Source: Lacisediminihabitans sp046156175
GTDB taxonomy: Bacteria > Actinomycetota > Actinomycetes > Actinomycetales > Microbacteriaceae
Direction of reading: 5' to 3'
Assembly (NCBI RefSeq): GCF_046156175.1
Contig: NZ_JAYLVL010000001.1
Span: forward strand, 248,001 to 312,000
DNA: 64,000 bases
The notes beneath the pieces were generated by a model. It searched no databases. It was not told the DNA's origin and saw only the letters and a program-made list of their open reading frames with translations. The position numbers were made by a program, and so were the translations under genes. Position 1 is the stretch's first letter. The number at the start of each line of letters is the position of its first letter. Below, in pieces: positions 54,252 through 63,896 of this stretch.

Positions 54252-55598
54252 TCAGTCGGCTCGGTGTCTCCAGAACCTCACCAGTGAAACCCACAATGGG
54301 GCCACCGCTATTCCCTCCTCGGCGTGGAGCTTCACCCGGGTCCGCTTCCGCGCGCGCACGAGAAACAGCATCCCCGTGCCGATGACGAGGTACTGCACGA
54401 GCAGGGCGATCCGGAAGGAATCCCAGGCGAATACGTCGCCGGCGGCTCCCCCCGTCACGCGCACCGTGTGCTCGATATCCAGCACGAGCCCGATCAAATA
54501 CATCATCACGAAACTCGCCAGGAAACCGCCGACGTTGACGACACCGTTTGCCGAACCGAGGCTTCGCATCGGGTTGAAGGTGCGGGCGAAGTCGAATCCG
54601 ATCAGAGATCCGGGCCCGCCGATTCCGAGCACCACCACGAGCGTGACGACCAGCCAGAACGGCGGATGTCCCGGCCAGAGCAGCACTGTCGTCCAGGTGA
54701 CCCCGATCATCACCACGATGGCGATGACCAGGTTGGACCGCCGAAGGGGGAAGCGTGCGGTGAGGATGCCGAGGATCGGTCCGCTCACGACTCCCGCGAC
54801 CACGATCAGCGTGAGGAGAGCAGAGGCCGTGCTCGGCGAGTAGCCGAGTCCCGCGGTGAGCAGGGGGAAGCCCCACAGCAGGGAGAAGACCGTGCCGGAC
54901 GACTGGGTGACGAAGTGCGACCAGAAGCCCAGTTGGGTGCCCGGGCGAGCCAATGACTCCCGCAACTGATGTACCGCGGCGCGCCAGCTCGCGGCCCCAC
55001 TATCGGGGGCTGTGGCATCAGATAGCGGTCTCGTCGGGTTTCCGTTGGAGAGTAGGACGACCACGAGCACGGAGGCGATGAGGGAGAGCGCCGCCGCCGA
55101 AAGGAAAGCGGGTTGCCAGCCCAGCCGGTGCAGGAGAAGCGACAGCGGTATGGCCGAGAGCACCTGGCCGAGTTGGCCGATGTTCCCCGTCCACTGGGAC
55201 ACCTGCGGAAGGATGCGCCCGCGAAACCACGAGGCGAGCAACCGGATGACGGAGATGAAGGTCAGGGCGTCGCCGGCACCGACCAGGATGCGCCCCAGAA
55301 TCGCGATGCCGATGGATGGGGCGAGGGCGAGGGTGGCCTGCCCGGCGAACATGAGCACGGCGCCAGCCGCGATCAGCACCTTCGGTCCCACCCGGTCGAG
55401 GAGCACTCCGGTGGGGATCTGGAGGGCCGCATAGACGATCAACTGCACGACCGCGAGGCTGGACAGCGCGGAGGCCGACACATCGAAGCGATGAGCCGCC
55501 TCGATGCCGGACACCCCGAGCGAGGTGCGCTGCATCACGGCGATCACGTACGCGAAGAGTGCGACTCCCCAGATGAGCCAGGAGCGCCGCGAATTCAC
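54252..55598 (-). CDS. MFS transporter
   Basis: Major facilitator superfamily permease, 448 residues, twelve predicted helices. The N-terminal half has VLLDRVGPKVLIAAG (the loop 2-3 motif) and RILVGAGDALTFISVIRLLASWFR; the second half ends with a basic cytoplasmic tail. Substrate cannot be told from sequence. GTG 55598 is the likely start. Confidence 0.9.
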   Translation of the reverse strand: MNSRRSWLIWGVALFAYVIAVMQRTSLGVSGIEAAHRFDVSASALSSLAVVQLIVYAALQIPTGVLLDRVGPKVLIAAGAVLMFAGQATLALAPSIGIAILGRILVGAGDALTFISVIRLLASWFRGRILPQVSQWTGNIGQLGQVLSAIPLSLLLHRLGWQPAFLSAAALSLIASVLVVVLLSNGNPTRPLSDATAPDSGAASWRAAVHQLRESLARPGTQLGFWSHFVTQSSGTVFSLLWGFPLLTAGLGYSPSTASALLTLIVVAGVVSGPILGILTARFPLRRSNLVIAIVVMIGVTWTTVLLWPGHPPFWLVVTLVVVLGIGGPGSLIGFDFARTFNPMRSLGSANGVVNVGGFLASFVMMYLIGLVLDIEHTVRVTGGAAGDVFAWDSFRIALLVQYLVIGTGMLFLVRARKRTRVKLHAEEGIAVAPLWVSLVRFWRHRAD

Positions 55599-55686
55599 CT
55601 GTCAACTGTAGCTCGGACCGACGAACCGCCCCCAGCGGCTAGCCGGGTGGGCCGCCAGCGAGGACGTCACCGCTCTGGCGGATGGC

Positions 55687-56616
55687 TCAGAGGGAGAACG
55701 GCTCCGGCTCTTCGCCGTTGCGTCGAGCGGCCAGGAAGTTCTCCAGCTCTGCCGCAATCTCATCCGCCGACGGGAGCTCGCCGTCCACATCGGTGAGGGG
55801 AGACCGCAACGGGTTGCCCTCCATGTAGGAATCGTGGCGTTCCTCGAGAGTGCCGACCAGTCGCGCGAGCTCGGGGTTCGATTCCACCTGGCTGTCGATC
55901 TTGGTCAGGAAGTCCCGGCCCTCTTCGCGGAGGGCATCGGTGGGGAAGATCAGCCCGGTGGCCGCGCTGATCGATTCGAGAGCCTTCACCGCCGCATCCG
56001 GAAATTCCGTATCGGCGAGGTAGTGCGGAATGAGCAGGACGAAACCCGCTGTCGGGTGCGTCTGCTGCTGCAACCGGTATTCGACCAAATGGAGGGCGTT
56101 CGCCGGCACCTGCGTGCGCGGTTTCCAGATGGACATCGCGTCGATGAGTTCCGTGCGGTTGCCGCTGACGGTCACCCCGATCGGACGGGTGTGCGGAACC
56201 GGCATGGGGATCGCATGGACCCAGGTCGTGGTCTTCACCTTGAAACGGGCGATGAGGTGCATCACCGCGTCGCTGAAGCGCTCCCACTGGAAGTCGGGTT
56301 CGAATCCGGTGAGGAACAGGAACGGCTGGCCGATCTCATCAGTCGCCAGAGAGAGCGTCAGACGCGGCGGTCGGTAGTCGGCCAGATGATCCTGGTCGAA
56401 GTAGATGGTGGGGCGGCGGGCGCGGTAGTCGAGCAGGATGTCGGCGTCGAATGTCGCCACTTCGCGGTGGTCGACGGTGTCGAGCAGGTATTCGCTCAAC
56501 TGGGTGACGGCGGCTCCGGCATCCGCAAAGCCTGTGAGGCCGGCCACGAGATCGAGCCCCTCCGGCACGTCGATGACGGCCGGATTCAGTTCGTAGAGAC
56601 CCTCGGGATTTTGCAT
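55687..56616 (-). CDS. PAC2 family protein
   Basis: A 309-residue protein of the PAC2 (proteasome assembly chaperone-like) family, with DLVAGLTGFADAGAAV near the N terminus, PTIYFDQDHLADYRPPRLTL and GFVLLIPHYLADTEFPDAA. No proteasome genes are in the window. Function in bacteria is not established. It is divergent from pepA, 116 bases apart. Confidence 0.9.
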   Translation of the reverse strand: MQNPEGLYELNPAVIDVPEGLDLVAGLTGFADAGAAVTQLSEYLLDTVDHREVATFDADILLDYRARRPTIYFDQDHLADYRPPRLTLSLATDEIGQPFLFLTGFEPDFQWERFSDAVMHLIARFKVKTTTWVHAIPMPVPHTRPIGVTVSGNRTELIDAMSIWKPRTQVPANALHLVEYRLQQQTHPTAGFVLLIPHYLADTEFPDAAVKALESISAATGLIFPTDALREEGRDFLTKIDSQVESNPELARLVGTLEERHDSYMEGNPLRSPLTDVDGELPSADEIAAELENFLAARRNGEEPEPFSL

Positions 56617-56732
56617 TGTTTAACTCTAATCGCGGTCGTTACCGCACACTCCCGTCCCGTTGGTGCCGAGAGCGAACAGGCGACGACGACGCCGGCACAG
56701 CCCGCTGCCGGTGGCGCGGATACGATGGCGCA

Positions 56733-58226
56733 ATGACCGTGCCCTCTCTCTCCCTTTCCGCCGCCTCCCTTCTCTCGCTCACCGCCGACGTGCTCGTGCT
56801 GGGGGTGCGGGCGACGGATGACGGGCCTCTCCTCGCCTCGGATGACGCAGCATTCGCCGACCTCGCGGCGAGCATCGACGGCATCGGAGTCACCGGTGGT
56901 GTCGACGAATTGGTGCGGGTGCCGGCGGCGATCGGCAGCGCCCGAAGCATCGCGCTCGTCGGCCTCGGCACGTCGGCGCCCACCGAAGACTCCCTGCGTT
57001 ACGCAGCCGGAACGGCATCCCGTCGGCTCACCGGCGTGACCTCGCTGGTGATCGCACTGCCGACCCAGTCGTCGGCCGAGGTGCTCGCGGTGCTGGAAGG
57101 GGCCGCGATCGGCGCCTATTCCTACACGGCCTACCGGTCATCGACCCTCGAGAAGAGGAAGCTCCCGGCAACGGAGATCACCATCGCCACGGCGATCGCA
57201 ACCGATGACGAGCTCGTCTCGCGCGCCGCTATCGTGGCGGCTGCCATCCACTCGGTGCGAGATCTCGTCAACGCACCCCCCTCGGACCTCTATCCCGAGA
57301 GCTTTGCCGACGCCGTACTCGAGCTCGCCGAAGACCTGCCCGTCGAGGTGGAGGTGCTCGCGGAGGACGAACTCCTCGCCGGAGACTTCGGGGGGATCCT
57401 CGGAGTCGGCCAGGGATCCACACGCGGACCGCGACTGGTGAAGATCAGCTACTCCCCCACCACCGCGAGTTCCCACCTCGCTCTTATCGGTAAGGGCATC
57501 ACCTTCGATACCGGAGGGCTGTCCCTCAAGCCGCCGGCAGGCATGGTGGGGATGAAGTACGACATGGCCGGCGCAGCGACGGTCATGGCTGCGGTCTTCG
57601 CCGCGGCACGGCTCGGTCTCGACATCCGTCTCACCGCGTGGTTGTGCCTTGCGGAGAACATGCCGTCGGGATCGGCAATCCGTCCGAACGACGTGCTGCG
57701 CATGAAGGGCGGTACCACCGTCGAGGTGCTCAACACCGATGCCGAAGGCCGCCTCGTCATGGCCGATGGTCTCGTCGCCGCGAGCGAGGAGTTCCCGGAT
57801 GCGATCATCGACGTCGCAACGCTCACCGGTGCCCAGCGCGTCGCGCTCGGCGATCGCTATTCCGGCGTAATGGGTGATGACGCTCTCGTCGGCCGGGTCG
57901 CCGCGACAGCCCGCGCCGTCGGCGAGCAGCTCTGGCCGATGCCACTCCCGGGCGAGCTCCGCGCCCTGCTCAAGTCCGATGTCGCGGACATCGCGAACGC
58001 AAAGATCGGCAACACCGCCGCGGGCATGCTCCTCGCCGGGGTATTCCTGCAGGAATTCGTCGGTCCGCAGGCGGATTCCACGGCGGGCCGCATCCCCTGG
58101 GCTCATATCGACATCGCTGGACCGGCCCACAATGCCGGGGGCGGATACGGATACATCGGCACCGGCCCGAGCGGCGTTGCTGTGCGAACTCTGATCGCGC
58201 TGGCTGAGGAGATTTCGCTCGCGTAG
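56733..58226 (+). CDS. pepA: Leucyl aminopeptidase
   Basis: Hexameric M17 metallopeptidase, 497 residues. The metal-binding core is GKGITFDTGGLSLKP, YDMAGAATVM and the signature NTDAEGRLVMAD; the C terminus has HIDIAGPAHNAGGG. The N-terminal domain is variable. ATG 56733 (MTVPSLSL) is preferred over the open frame that continues into the promoter region. Confidence 0.95.
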   Translation: MTVPSLSLSAASLLSLTADVLVLGVRATDDGPLLASDDAAFADLAASIDGIGVTGGVDELVRVPAAIGSARSIALVGLGTSAPTEDSLRYAAGTASRRLTGVTSLVIALPTQSSAEVLAVLEGAAIGAYSYTAYRSSTLEKRKLPATEITIATAIATDDELVSRAAIVAAAIHSVRDLVNAPPSDLYPESFADAVLELAEDLPVEVEVLAEDELLAGDFGGILGVGQGSTRGPRLVKISYSPTTASSHLALIGKGITFDTGGLSLKPPAGMVGMKYDMAGAATVMAAVFAAARLGLDIRLTAWLCLAENMPSGSAIRPNDVLRMKGGTTVEVLNTDAEGRLVMADGLVAASEEFPDAIIDVATLTGAQRVALGDRYSGVMGDDALVGRVAATARAVGEQLWPMPLPGELRALLKSDVADIANAKIGNTAAGMLLAGVFLQEFVGPQADSTAGRIPWAHIDIAGPAHNAGGGYGYIGTGPSGVAVRTLIALAEEISLA

Positions 58227-58236
58227 TAAGGTCTTT

Positions 58237-58260
58237 GTGGCCCGAAAATAATCGGGCCAC
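58237..58260 (+). terminator. Terminator after pepA
   Basis: GTGGCCCGA and TCGGGCCAC form a perfect nine-base stem with a six-base AT loop, ten bases after the pepA stop. Confidence 0.75.
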
Positions 58261-58328
58261 GCGGTCCGTGGCCCGTCAATGGCCGGGACACACGCACACC
58301 TCACAAAGAAACCCAAGGGAGTCGCCGG

Positions 58329-59702
58329 GTGCCTGAGCAGAACTTCGACATCGTCATCCTCGGAGCGGGAAGCGGCGGATACGCCGCAGCGCTGCGAGCA
58401 AGCCAACTGGGGTTCTCCGTAGCCCTCGTCGAAAAGGGAAAAGTGGGCGGTACCTGCCTGCACGTGGGGTGTATCCCCACGAAGGCGCTGCTGCACTCGG
58501 CCGAAGTCGCCGACGTCACGCGTGAATCCGCGAAGTACGGGGTCACCTCGTCCTTCGAGGGAATCGACATCGCCGCCGTGACCGCATACCGCGAGGGAAT
58601 CGTCGCGAGCAAATACAAGGGTCTCCAGGGACTGATCAAGGCCCGCGGAATCACCGTGATCGAGGGCGAGGGTCGCCTCACCGCGGCCAACACCGTCACC
58701 GTCGGCGAGCACACCCTCGTCGGCAAGAACGTGATTCTCGCCACCGGGTCCTACTCCCGATCGCTCCCGGGCCTCGAAATCGGCGGACGCGTCATCACCT
58801 CTGAGCAGGCACTCGAACTCGACTTCGTGCCGAAGAAGGTGCTCGTGCTCGGCGGCGGTGTGATCGGCGTCGAGTTCTCCAGCGTCTGGAAGTCGTGGGG
58901 CACAGACGTTCAGATCATCGAAGCGCTGCCGCACCTCGTACCCAATGAGGATGAGTCCATCAGCAAGCAGTTCGAGCGCGCATTCCGCAAGCGCGGCATC
59001 AACTTCAGCCTCGGTATCCGCTTCCAGAGCGTCACCCAGAACGACGACGGCGTCGTCGTCACGCTCGAAGACGGACAGACCTTCGAGGCCGAACTCCTGC
59101 TCGTCGCCGTCGGCCGTGGACCGGCGACAGCCAACCTCGGATACGAAGAGGTCGGCGTGACGATGGACCGGGGATTCGTCATCACGAACGAACGACTCCT
59201 CACGAGCGTTCCGAACGTGTACGCCGTCGGAGACATCGTGCCCGGCCTCCAGCTCGCGCACCGCGGATTCCAGCAGGGCATCTTCGTCGCCGAGGAGATC
59301 GCGGGGCTGAACCCGATCGTGATCGAGGACATCAACATCCCGAAGGTCACCTACTCCGACCCGGAGGTCGCGTCCGTGGGACTCTCCGAGGTAAAGGCCC
59401 AGGAGAAGTACGGGGCCGACAAGGTCACCACCTACGACTACAACCTCGCCGGAAACGGCAAGAGCCACATCATCGGCACCGCCGGATCGATCAAGGTCGT
59501 GCGGGTGAACGACGGCCCGGTCGTCGGAATGCACATGATCGGTGCCCGCGTCGGGGAACTCATCGGGGAGGCCCAGCTCGTCGTGAACTGGGAGGCCTAC
59601 CCCGAGGACCTCGCGCCGCTGCTCCACGCGCACCCCACGCAGGACGAAGCTCTCGGCGAGGCATTCCTCGCACTGGCCGGAAAACCGCTCCACGCGATGT
59701 AG
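58329..59702 (+). CDS. lpdA: Dihydrolipoyl dehydrogenase
   Basis: FAD-dependent E3 subunit of 2-oxoacid dehydrogenase complexes, 457 residues. It shows the FAD-binding GAGSGGYAAALRA, the redox-active disulfide GGTCLHVGCIPTK, the NAD-binding GGGVIGVEFSSVW and the C-terminal His-Glu dyad region HAHPTQDEALGE. The start is GTG 58329. It precedes dlaT. Confidence 0.96.
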   Translation: MPEQNFDIVILGAGSGGYAAALRASQLGFSVALVEKGKVGGTCLHVGCIPTKALLHSAEVADVTRESAKYGVTSSFEGIDIAAVTAYREGIVASKYKGLQGLIKARGITVIEGEGRLTAANTVTVGEHTLVGKNVILATGSYSRSLPGLEIGGRVITSEQALELDFVPKKVLVLGGGVIGVEFSSVWKSWGTDVQIIEALPHLVPNEDESISKQFERAFRKRGINFSLGIRFQSVTQNDDGVVVTLEDGQTFEAELLLVAVGRGPATANLGYEEVGVTMDRGFVITNERLLTSVPNVYAVGDIVPGLQLAHRGFQQGIFVAEEIAGLNPIVIEDINIPKVTYSDPEVASVGLSEVKAQEKYGADKVTTYDYNLAGNGKSHIIGTAGSIKVVRVNDGPVVGMHMIGARVGELIGEAQLVVNWEAYPEDLAPLLHAHPTQDEALGEAFLALAGKPLHAM

Positions 59703-59774
59703 GCGTCGCGCCAAGAGGCGCGTCGTCATCGAACTAAGCTAAACAAACAGAACTGGTCTAAAGGAGCATCACTG

Positions 59775-61430
59775 ATGAGCGAATCCGTCAACCTCCCGGC
59801 ACTCGGAGAGAGTGTCACCGAGGGCACGGTGACCCGCTGGTTGAAGAACGTGGGCGACCGCGTCGAGGTGGACGAGCCGCTGCTCGAAGTCTCGACCGAC
59901 AAGGTCGACACGGAGATCCCGTCGCCCATCGCCGGCGTGATCGAAGCCATCCTGGTGGCGGAGGACGAGACCGTCGAGGTCGGCACCCCCCTCGTGACTA
60001 TCGGAGACGGATCCGGATCATCGGATGCGACCCCGGAGGCACCCGCGGAGGCTGCCCCGGTCGCCGTCACGCCGGCACCGCCGGAGGACGCTCAGCCAGT
60101 CTCAGAAGTGCAGCCAGAGCCCGTCGCAGCAGCGGCACCCGAGCAGATCTCGGCTCCGCCGCAGGCACCCGCAGCACCGCAGGCCCCTCCCGCTCCGGAG
60201 CCCGCCGCTGCCCAGCCGGCAGAGGCGCCGGCCGCTGAGGCGCCGGCCGCAGAGGTACCTTCCGCCGATGCTCCCGCTCCGGGAGAAGAGGCACCCGCCG
60301 CGGCTTCCGCCCCGGCACCTGCCGACGCCGTCGACCCGGCTCCGGCTGTGGAAGCTGCGGCTGTGGAAGCACCGGCTGCGGAAGCACCGGCTCCCGCGCC
60401 TGTCGCAGCTCCCGCGCCTGTCGCAGCTCCCGCGCCTGTCGCAGCTCCTGCGCCCGCCGCAGCTCCGGCAACCGCCGCAGCGCCCGCACCCGCGGCTGCT
60501 CCCTCGGTGGATGCCAACCCGGGTTACGTCACTCCCCTCGTGCGCAAGCTGGCAAACGAGAAGGGAATCGACCTCTCGACGATCGCCGGCTCCGGAGTCG
60601 GCGGACGGATCCGCAAGGAAGACGTGCTCACCGCGACCTCGGCCCTAACGGACTCTGCGGAGGCCCCGGCTGCGGCTGCTCCCGCCGTTGCCGCAGCGGC
60701 ACTGGAGACCTCCCCCTTGCGTGGCACGAGCGTTCCCATGTCTCGACTCCGCAAGGTCATCGCAGAGCGTGCCGTCATCTCGATGCAGTCCTCTGCGCAG
60801 CTCACTTCGGTGGTGGAGGTGGATGTCACCCTCGTCGCGAACTTCCGCGATTCGGTGAAGGCGGAGTTCCTCTCGAAGACCGGCCAGAAGCTGTCCTTCC
60901 TGCCGTTCTTCGCGCTCGCCGCAGCGGAAGCCCTCAAGGCGTTCCCGATCATCAACGCCACGATCGACGGCGACACGATCGTCTACCCGCCCCAGGAGAA
61001 CATCTCGATCGCGGTCGACACCGAGCGCGGGCTTCTGACGCCGGTGATCCGGGATGCCGGGTCTCTCGATCTCGCCGGTCTCGCCGCGCAGATCGCGGAC
61101 CTCGCCGCCCGCACCCGCGACAACAAGCTGAAGCCCGATGAGCTGGCCGGCGGCACCTTCACGTTGACGAACACCGGTTCACGCGGAGCGTTGTTCGACA
61201 CCCCGATCGTGTTCCTGCCCCAGTCCGCGATCCTCGGCACCGGAATCGTCGCGAAGAAGCCGGTCGTCGTCTCGAGTGGTGGACTTGACGCGATCGCGAT
61301 TCGCTCCACGGTCTACCTCGCCCTGTCCTATGACCACCGGATCGTGGATGGTGCGGACGCCGCGCGCTTCCTCGTTGCCGTGAAGAATCGCCTCGAAGGC
61401 GGCGACTTCGCCGGAAATCTCGGGTACTGA
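59775..61430 (+). CDS. dlaT: Dihydrolipoamide acyltransferase (2-oxoglutarate/pyruvate dehydrogenase E2)
   Basis: E2 component of 551 residues. The lipoyl domain has LLEVSTDKVDTEIPSP with the lipoylated Lys, a long Ala/Pro/Glu linker occupies about 85-250, the peripheral subunit-binding domain is PLVRKLANEKGIDL, and the catalytic domain ends with the active site SYDHRIVDGADAARF. AAAGGAG precedes ATG 59775. Whether it serves pyruvate or 2-oxoglutarate cannot be told. Confidence 0.94.
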   Translation: MSESVNLPALGESVTEGTVTRWLKNVGDRVEVDEPLLEVSTDKVDTEIPSPIAGVIEAILVAEDETVEVGTPLVTIGDGSGSSDATPEAPAEAAPVAVTPAPPEDAQPVSEVQPEPVAAAAPEQISAPPQAPAAPQAPPAPEPAAAQPAEAPAAEAPAAEVPSADAPAPGEEAPAAASAPAPADAVDPAPAVEAAAVEAPAAEAPAPAPVAAPAPVAAPAPVAAPAPAAAPATAAAPAPAAAPSVDANPGYVTPLVRKLANEKGIDLSTIAGSGVGGRIRKEDVLTATSALTDSAEAPAAAAPAVAAAALETSPLRGTSVPMSRLRKVIAERAVISMQSSAQLTSVVEVDVTLVANFRDSVKAEFLSKTGQKLSFLPFFALAAAEALKAFPIINATIDGDTIVYPPQENISIAVDTERGLLTPVIRDAGSLDLAGLAAQIADLAARTRDNKLKPDELAGGTFTLTNTGSRGALFDTPIVFLPQSAILGTGIVAKKPVVVSSGGLDAIAIRSTVYLALSYDHRIVDGADAARFLVAVKNRLEGGDFAGNLGY

Positions 61431-61479
61431 GAAATCTCGCTTACGGGAGGATCCGGGCCGTAGGGGTCTCTCGCTCTCA

Positions 61480-63030
61480 TTAACCGAGCGCGAGATCCCT
61501 GATCCGCCATCCGGCCTCGCTTCTCACCAGCAGAAGCGGGGCCGGATTCTTCGTACTCACTGCAGAACCATCGGTGGCGAGTAGCTGGATGATCGCCGAA
61601 TCGCCCAGCTGCTGGATGAGGTGCGGGGTGAATCCCTCGAGGGTCGCCTCAGTCGGCAGGCTGCCTCCGTTCTTGAGACGACGGACGAGGTCCCGGTCCG
61701 CCTCGATCACCGCTGAGCCCGCCTGGTCGACCGAGTCCAAGCAGGGAACAGATCTCGTCACGAAGCATTTCGACCGCGCGGTGAGAAGCGCGCGGGCGGC
61801 GGCGAGGGGGTCCTCCCCCTCGATGGCCGATCTCGCCGGCGCCGGAGACGCGGCGAGAGGGGGCCCGGGTGGCGGCCCGGACACCGTCGGCGCGGGGCGA
61901 TCCGCTGTGGGCGAATTCGATGCGGGCGCCGGCGCCGGATCCGGCGTGGGCGAGGTCGGCGTGGGCGAGGTCGGTGATGACTGGGAGACCTCCGGTGTCG
62001 CCCCCGGTCTCCCTGCCGCGGTCTCGGAATGTGCAGCCGGAATCACAGTCAGGGCGACGACCAGCGCGCCGACCCCGGCTCCCCCGACGATCCAGACGGG
62101 AACCCGAACCGGCGCGAGGAGAGTGACCAGTCGCGCTCGCAGCTGCGCCAGCGGGTGGATGTCCGTGACCTCGACGGCACTGGCCCAATTGGGCAGAATC
62201 TCCCGGCTCACGGCCAGATCCTCCGCGGGTGCCTCGCTCTGGGGAATCGGACGGACAACCGGACGGATCGACGGCTGCAGCGGCACCGAGACCGGTGACT
62301 CCTCGTCGAAGCGGATCGGCAGCGCCGGCGCGAGCGCGAAGAGCAGGTCGATCATCCCCGATAGCGCTTCCTCACCCGGAGGCGGCCCTTCCAGCTCCCG
62401 CCGGATCGCGGAAATGGCGGCGGCAGACGCTCCCGGCTCCAGCCGATCGAGCACCGAGCCGACCAGGATTCGAATCCCCTGCCGATCGGCGACCGCGCCA
62501 GCATCCTCGTCGAGTTCGGCCGGGGTCATACTCGGAGCATCTCCCTCTGTCGGAAACTCCCCGATGAGCGCGACCGAGCCGAATTTCGCCAGCACCGGAG
62601 CGCCACTATCGTCGAACAACACCGACGAAAGCGCTACGTCCCGATGCGCGACTCCGACCCGGTGCAGTTCCTTCACCGCCTCGACGAGGGGCACGAGAAT
62701 GCTCACCGCCTCCCCCGGTTCGAGGGTGCCACGCAGAGCGAGCAGCCGGCTGAGGGTGCCGGAGTCGAGCCGGGGCAGGATGAGGCACGGTCGGCCATCC
62801 GGTCCGGTTGCGAGGTCCTTCAGCTCCAGGAGGTGCCGGGAGGATGCCCGGGCCATAGCCTCTATCTCGCGATCGATGCTCCCATCGTCGGTCTGCGGCC
62901 GGTAGATCTTGATCGCCGCGATCCGATCGCCGTCGGGAGGCTCCCGGCTTCCCGCGTGCCCGAGGTGGATCTCCGCGCGCGTCCCCGCACCGAGCTTGCG
63001 CACGAGTCGATAGCCGCCGACGGTCTCCAT
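61480..63030 (-). CDS. Membrane-anchored Ser/Thr pseudokinase
   Basis: A 516-residue protein with an N-terminal kinase fold (about 7-270), one membrane helix (about 311-333) and an extracytoplasmic Pro/Ser/Thr-rich linker ending in a small globular domain. The VAIK Lys41 and HRD (129-131) are present, but HRDxKxxN reads HRDVALSS and DFG reads KFG (149-151), so catalysis is very unlikely. ATG 63030 begins METVGGYRLVRKL. It lies between dlaT and DUF4191, where lipB and lipA often sit in related genomes. Confidence 0.85.
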   Translation of the reverse strand: METVGGYRLVRKLGAGTRAEIHLGHAGSREPPDGDRIAAIKIYRPQTDDGSIDREIEAMARASSRHLLELKDLATGPDGRPCLILPRLDSGTLSRLLALRGTLEPGEAVSILVPLVEAVKELHRVGVAHRDVALSSVLFDDSGAPVLAKFGSVALIGEFPTEGDAPSMTPAELDEDAGAVADRQGIRILVGSVLDRLEPGASAAAISAIRRELEGPPPGEEALSGMIDLLFALAPALPIRFDEESPVSVPLQPSIRPVVRPIPQSEAPAEDLAVSREILPNWASAVEVTDIHPLAQLRARLVTLLAPVRVPVWIVGGAGVGALVVALTVIPAAHSETAAGRPGATPEVSQSSPTSPTPTSPTPDPAPAPASNSPTADRPAPTVSGPPPGPPLAASPAPARSAIEGEDPLAAARALLTARSKCFVTRSVPCLDSVDQAGSAVIEADRDLVRRLKNGGSLPTEATLEGFTPHLIQQLGDSAIIQLLATDGSAVSTKNPAPLLLVRSEAGWRIRDLALG

Positions 63031-63151
63031 GCTGCGAGTATCGAGCCCAAGAGGCATCCGTTGGCGCGCTTCGGCCCGGGCTGTGGCCAGGTGCCTCCGC
63101 TTCGCCAGTGTGAGGGAGCAGAGCCCGACGGTCAGGCCGTATCCTTGTGTC

Positions 63152-63868
63152 ATGGCACGCACCCAGAATTCGGCCCCCAAACCTGCGAAAGAGCCCGGTC
63201 GTCTCAAGCAGATGTACCAGGTCTTCCAGATGACCCGTCGCTACGACTCGAACGCGATCTGGTGGTTCCTGCTCGCTTTCCTCGCCCCGATACTCGTCGG
63301 CATCGTCGCCGGATTCCTCATCTCCGGTGTCGATAACGTCTTCGGATTCGTGCTGTGGATCATCGCCGGTGTTCTCGGTGGAGTGCTGCTCTTCCTCATC
63401 GTGCTCGGGCGCCTCGCGGAGCGCGCTGCCTACTCGCAGATAGAGGGACAGGCGGGTGCCGTCGGCGCTGTGCTCAAGAGCTCCCTCCGCCGCGGCTGGA
63501 CCGCCAGCGAGATGCCCGTCGCAGTGAGTCCCAAGACCCAGGATGCCGTCTACCGGGCCGTCGGCAACGGCGGTGTCGTGCTGATCGGCGAGGGTCCGAA
63601 GAGTCGCACCCAGAAGATGCTTGATGAGGAACGTCGCCGTGTCACCCGCATCCTGCCGAACGTGAGCGTGCACTTCCTGCACGTGGGGCCGGATGCCGAT
63701 GCGGTGCCGCTGCACAAGCTCGCGGGCCGCATGGCGCGATTCAAGCGCTCGTTGAACAAGTCCGAGATCTACGCGGTGAGCAACCGGCTCGCCTCCCTCG
63801 GCAAGAACCAGCTTCCGATCCCCAAGGGCGTCGATCCGATGCGGGCTCGCGCCCCCCGCCCGCGCTAG
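63152..63868 (+). CDS. DUF4191 membrane protein
   Basis: A 238-residue protein with two membrane helices (WWFLLAFLAPILVGIVAGFL and FVLWIIAGVLGGVLLFLIV), followed by a soluble region starting with GQAGAVGAVLKSSLRRGW, the DUF4191 signature. Function unknown. ATG 63152. It is usually near lipA, an RDD protein and glnA; only the RDD gene is visible here. Confidence 0.92.
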   Translation: MARTQNSAPKPAKEPGRLKQMYQVFQMTRRYDSNAIWWFLLAFLAPILVGIVAGFLISGVDNVFGFVLWIIAGVLGGVLLFLIVLGRLAERAAYSQIEGQAGAVGAVLKSSLRRGWTASEMPVAVSPKTQDAVYRAVGNGGVVLIGEGPKSRTQKMLDEERRRVTRILPNVSVHFLHVGPDADAVPLHKLAGRMARFKRSLNKSEIYAVSNRLASLGKNQLPIPKGVDPMRARAPRPR

Positions 63869-63896
63869 TCAGCGCTCTTCCCGCAGCGGCGGCAGG

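Noticed and set aside
57138..59729. An 863-residue minus-strand open frame
   Set aside because: It lies antisense to pepA and lpdA, which have full family motifs; high GC at third codon positions creates such shadows.
60067..60517. Arg/Leu- and Gly/Ala-rich minus-strand frames
   Set aside because: They are antisense to the Ala/Pro linker of the E2 subunit.
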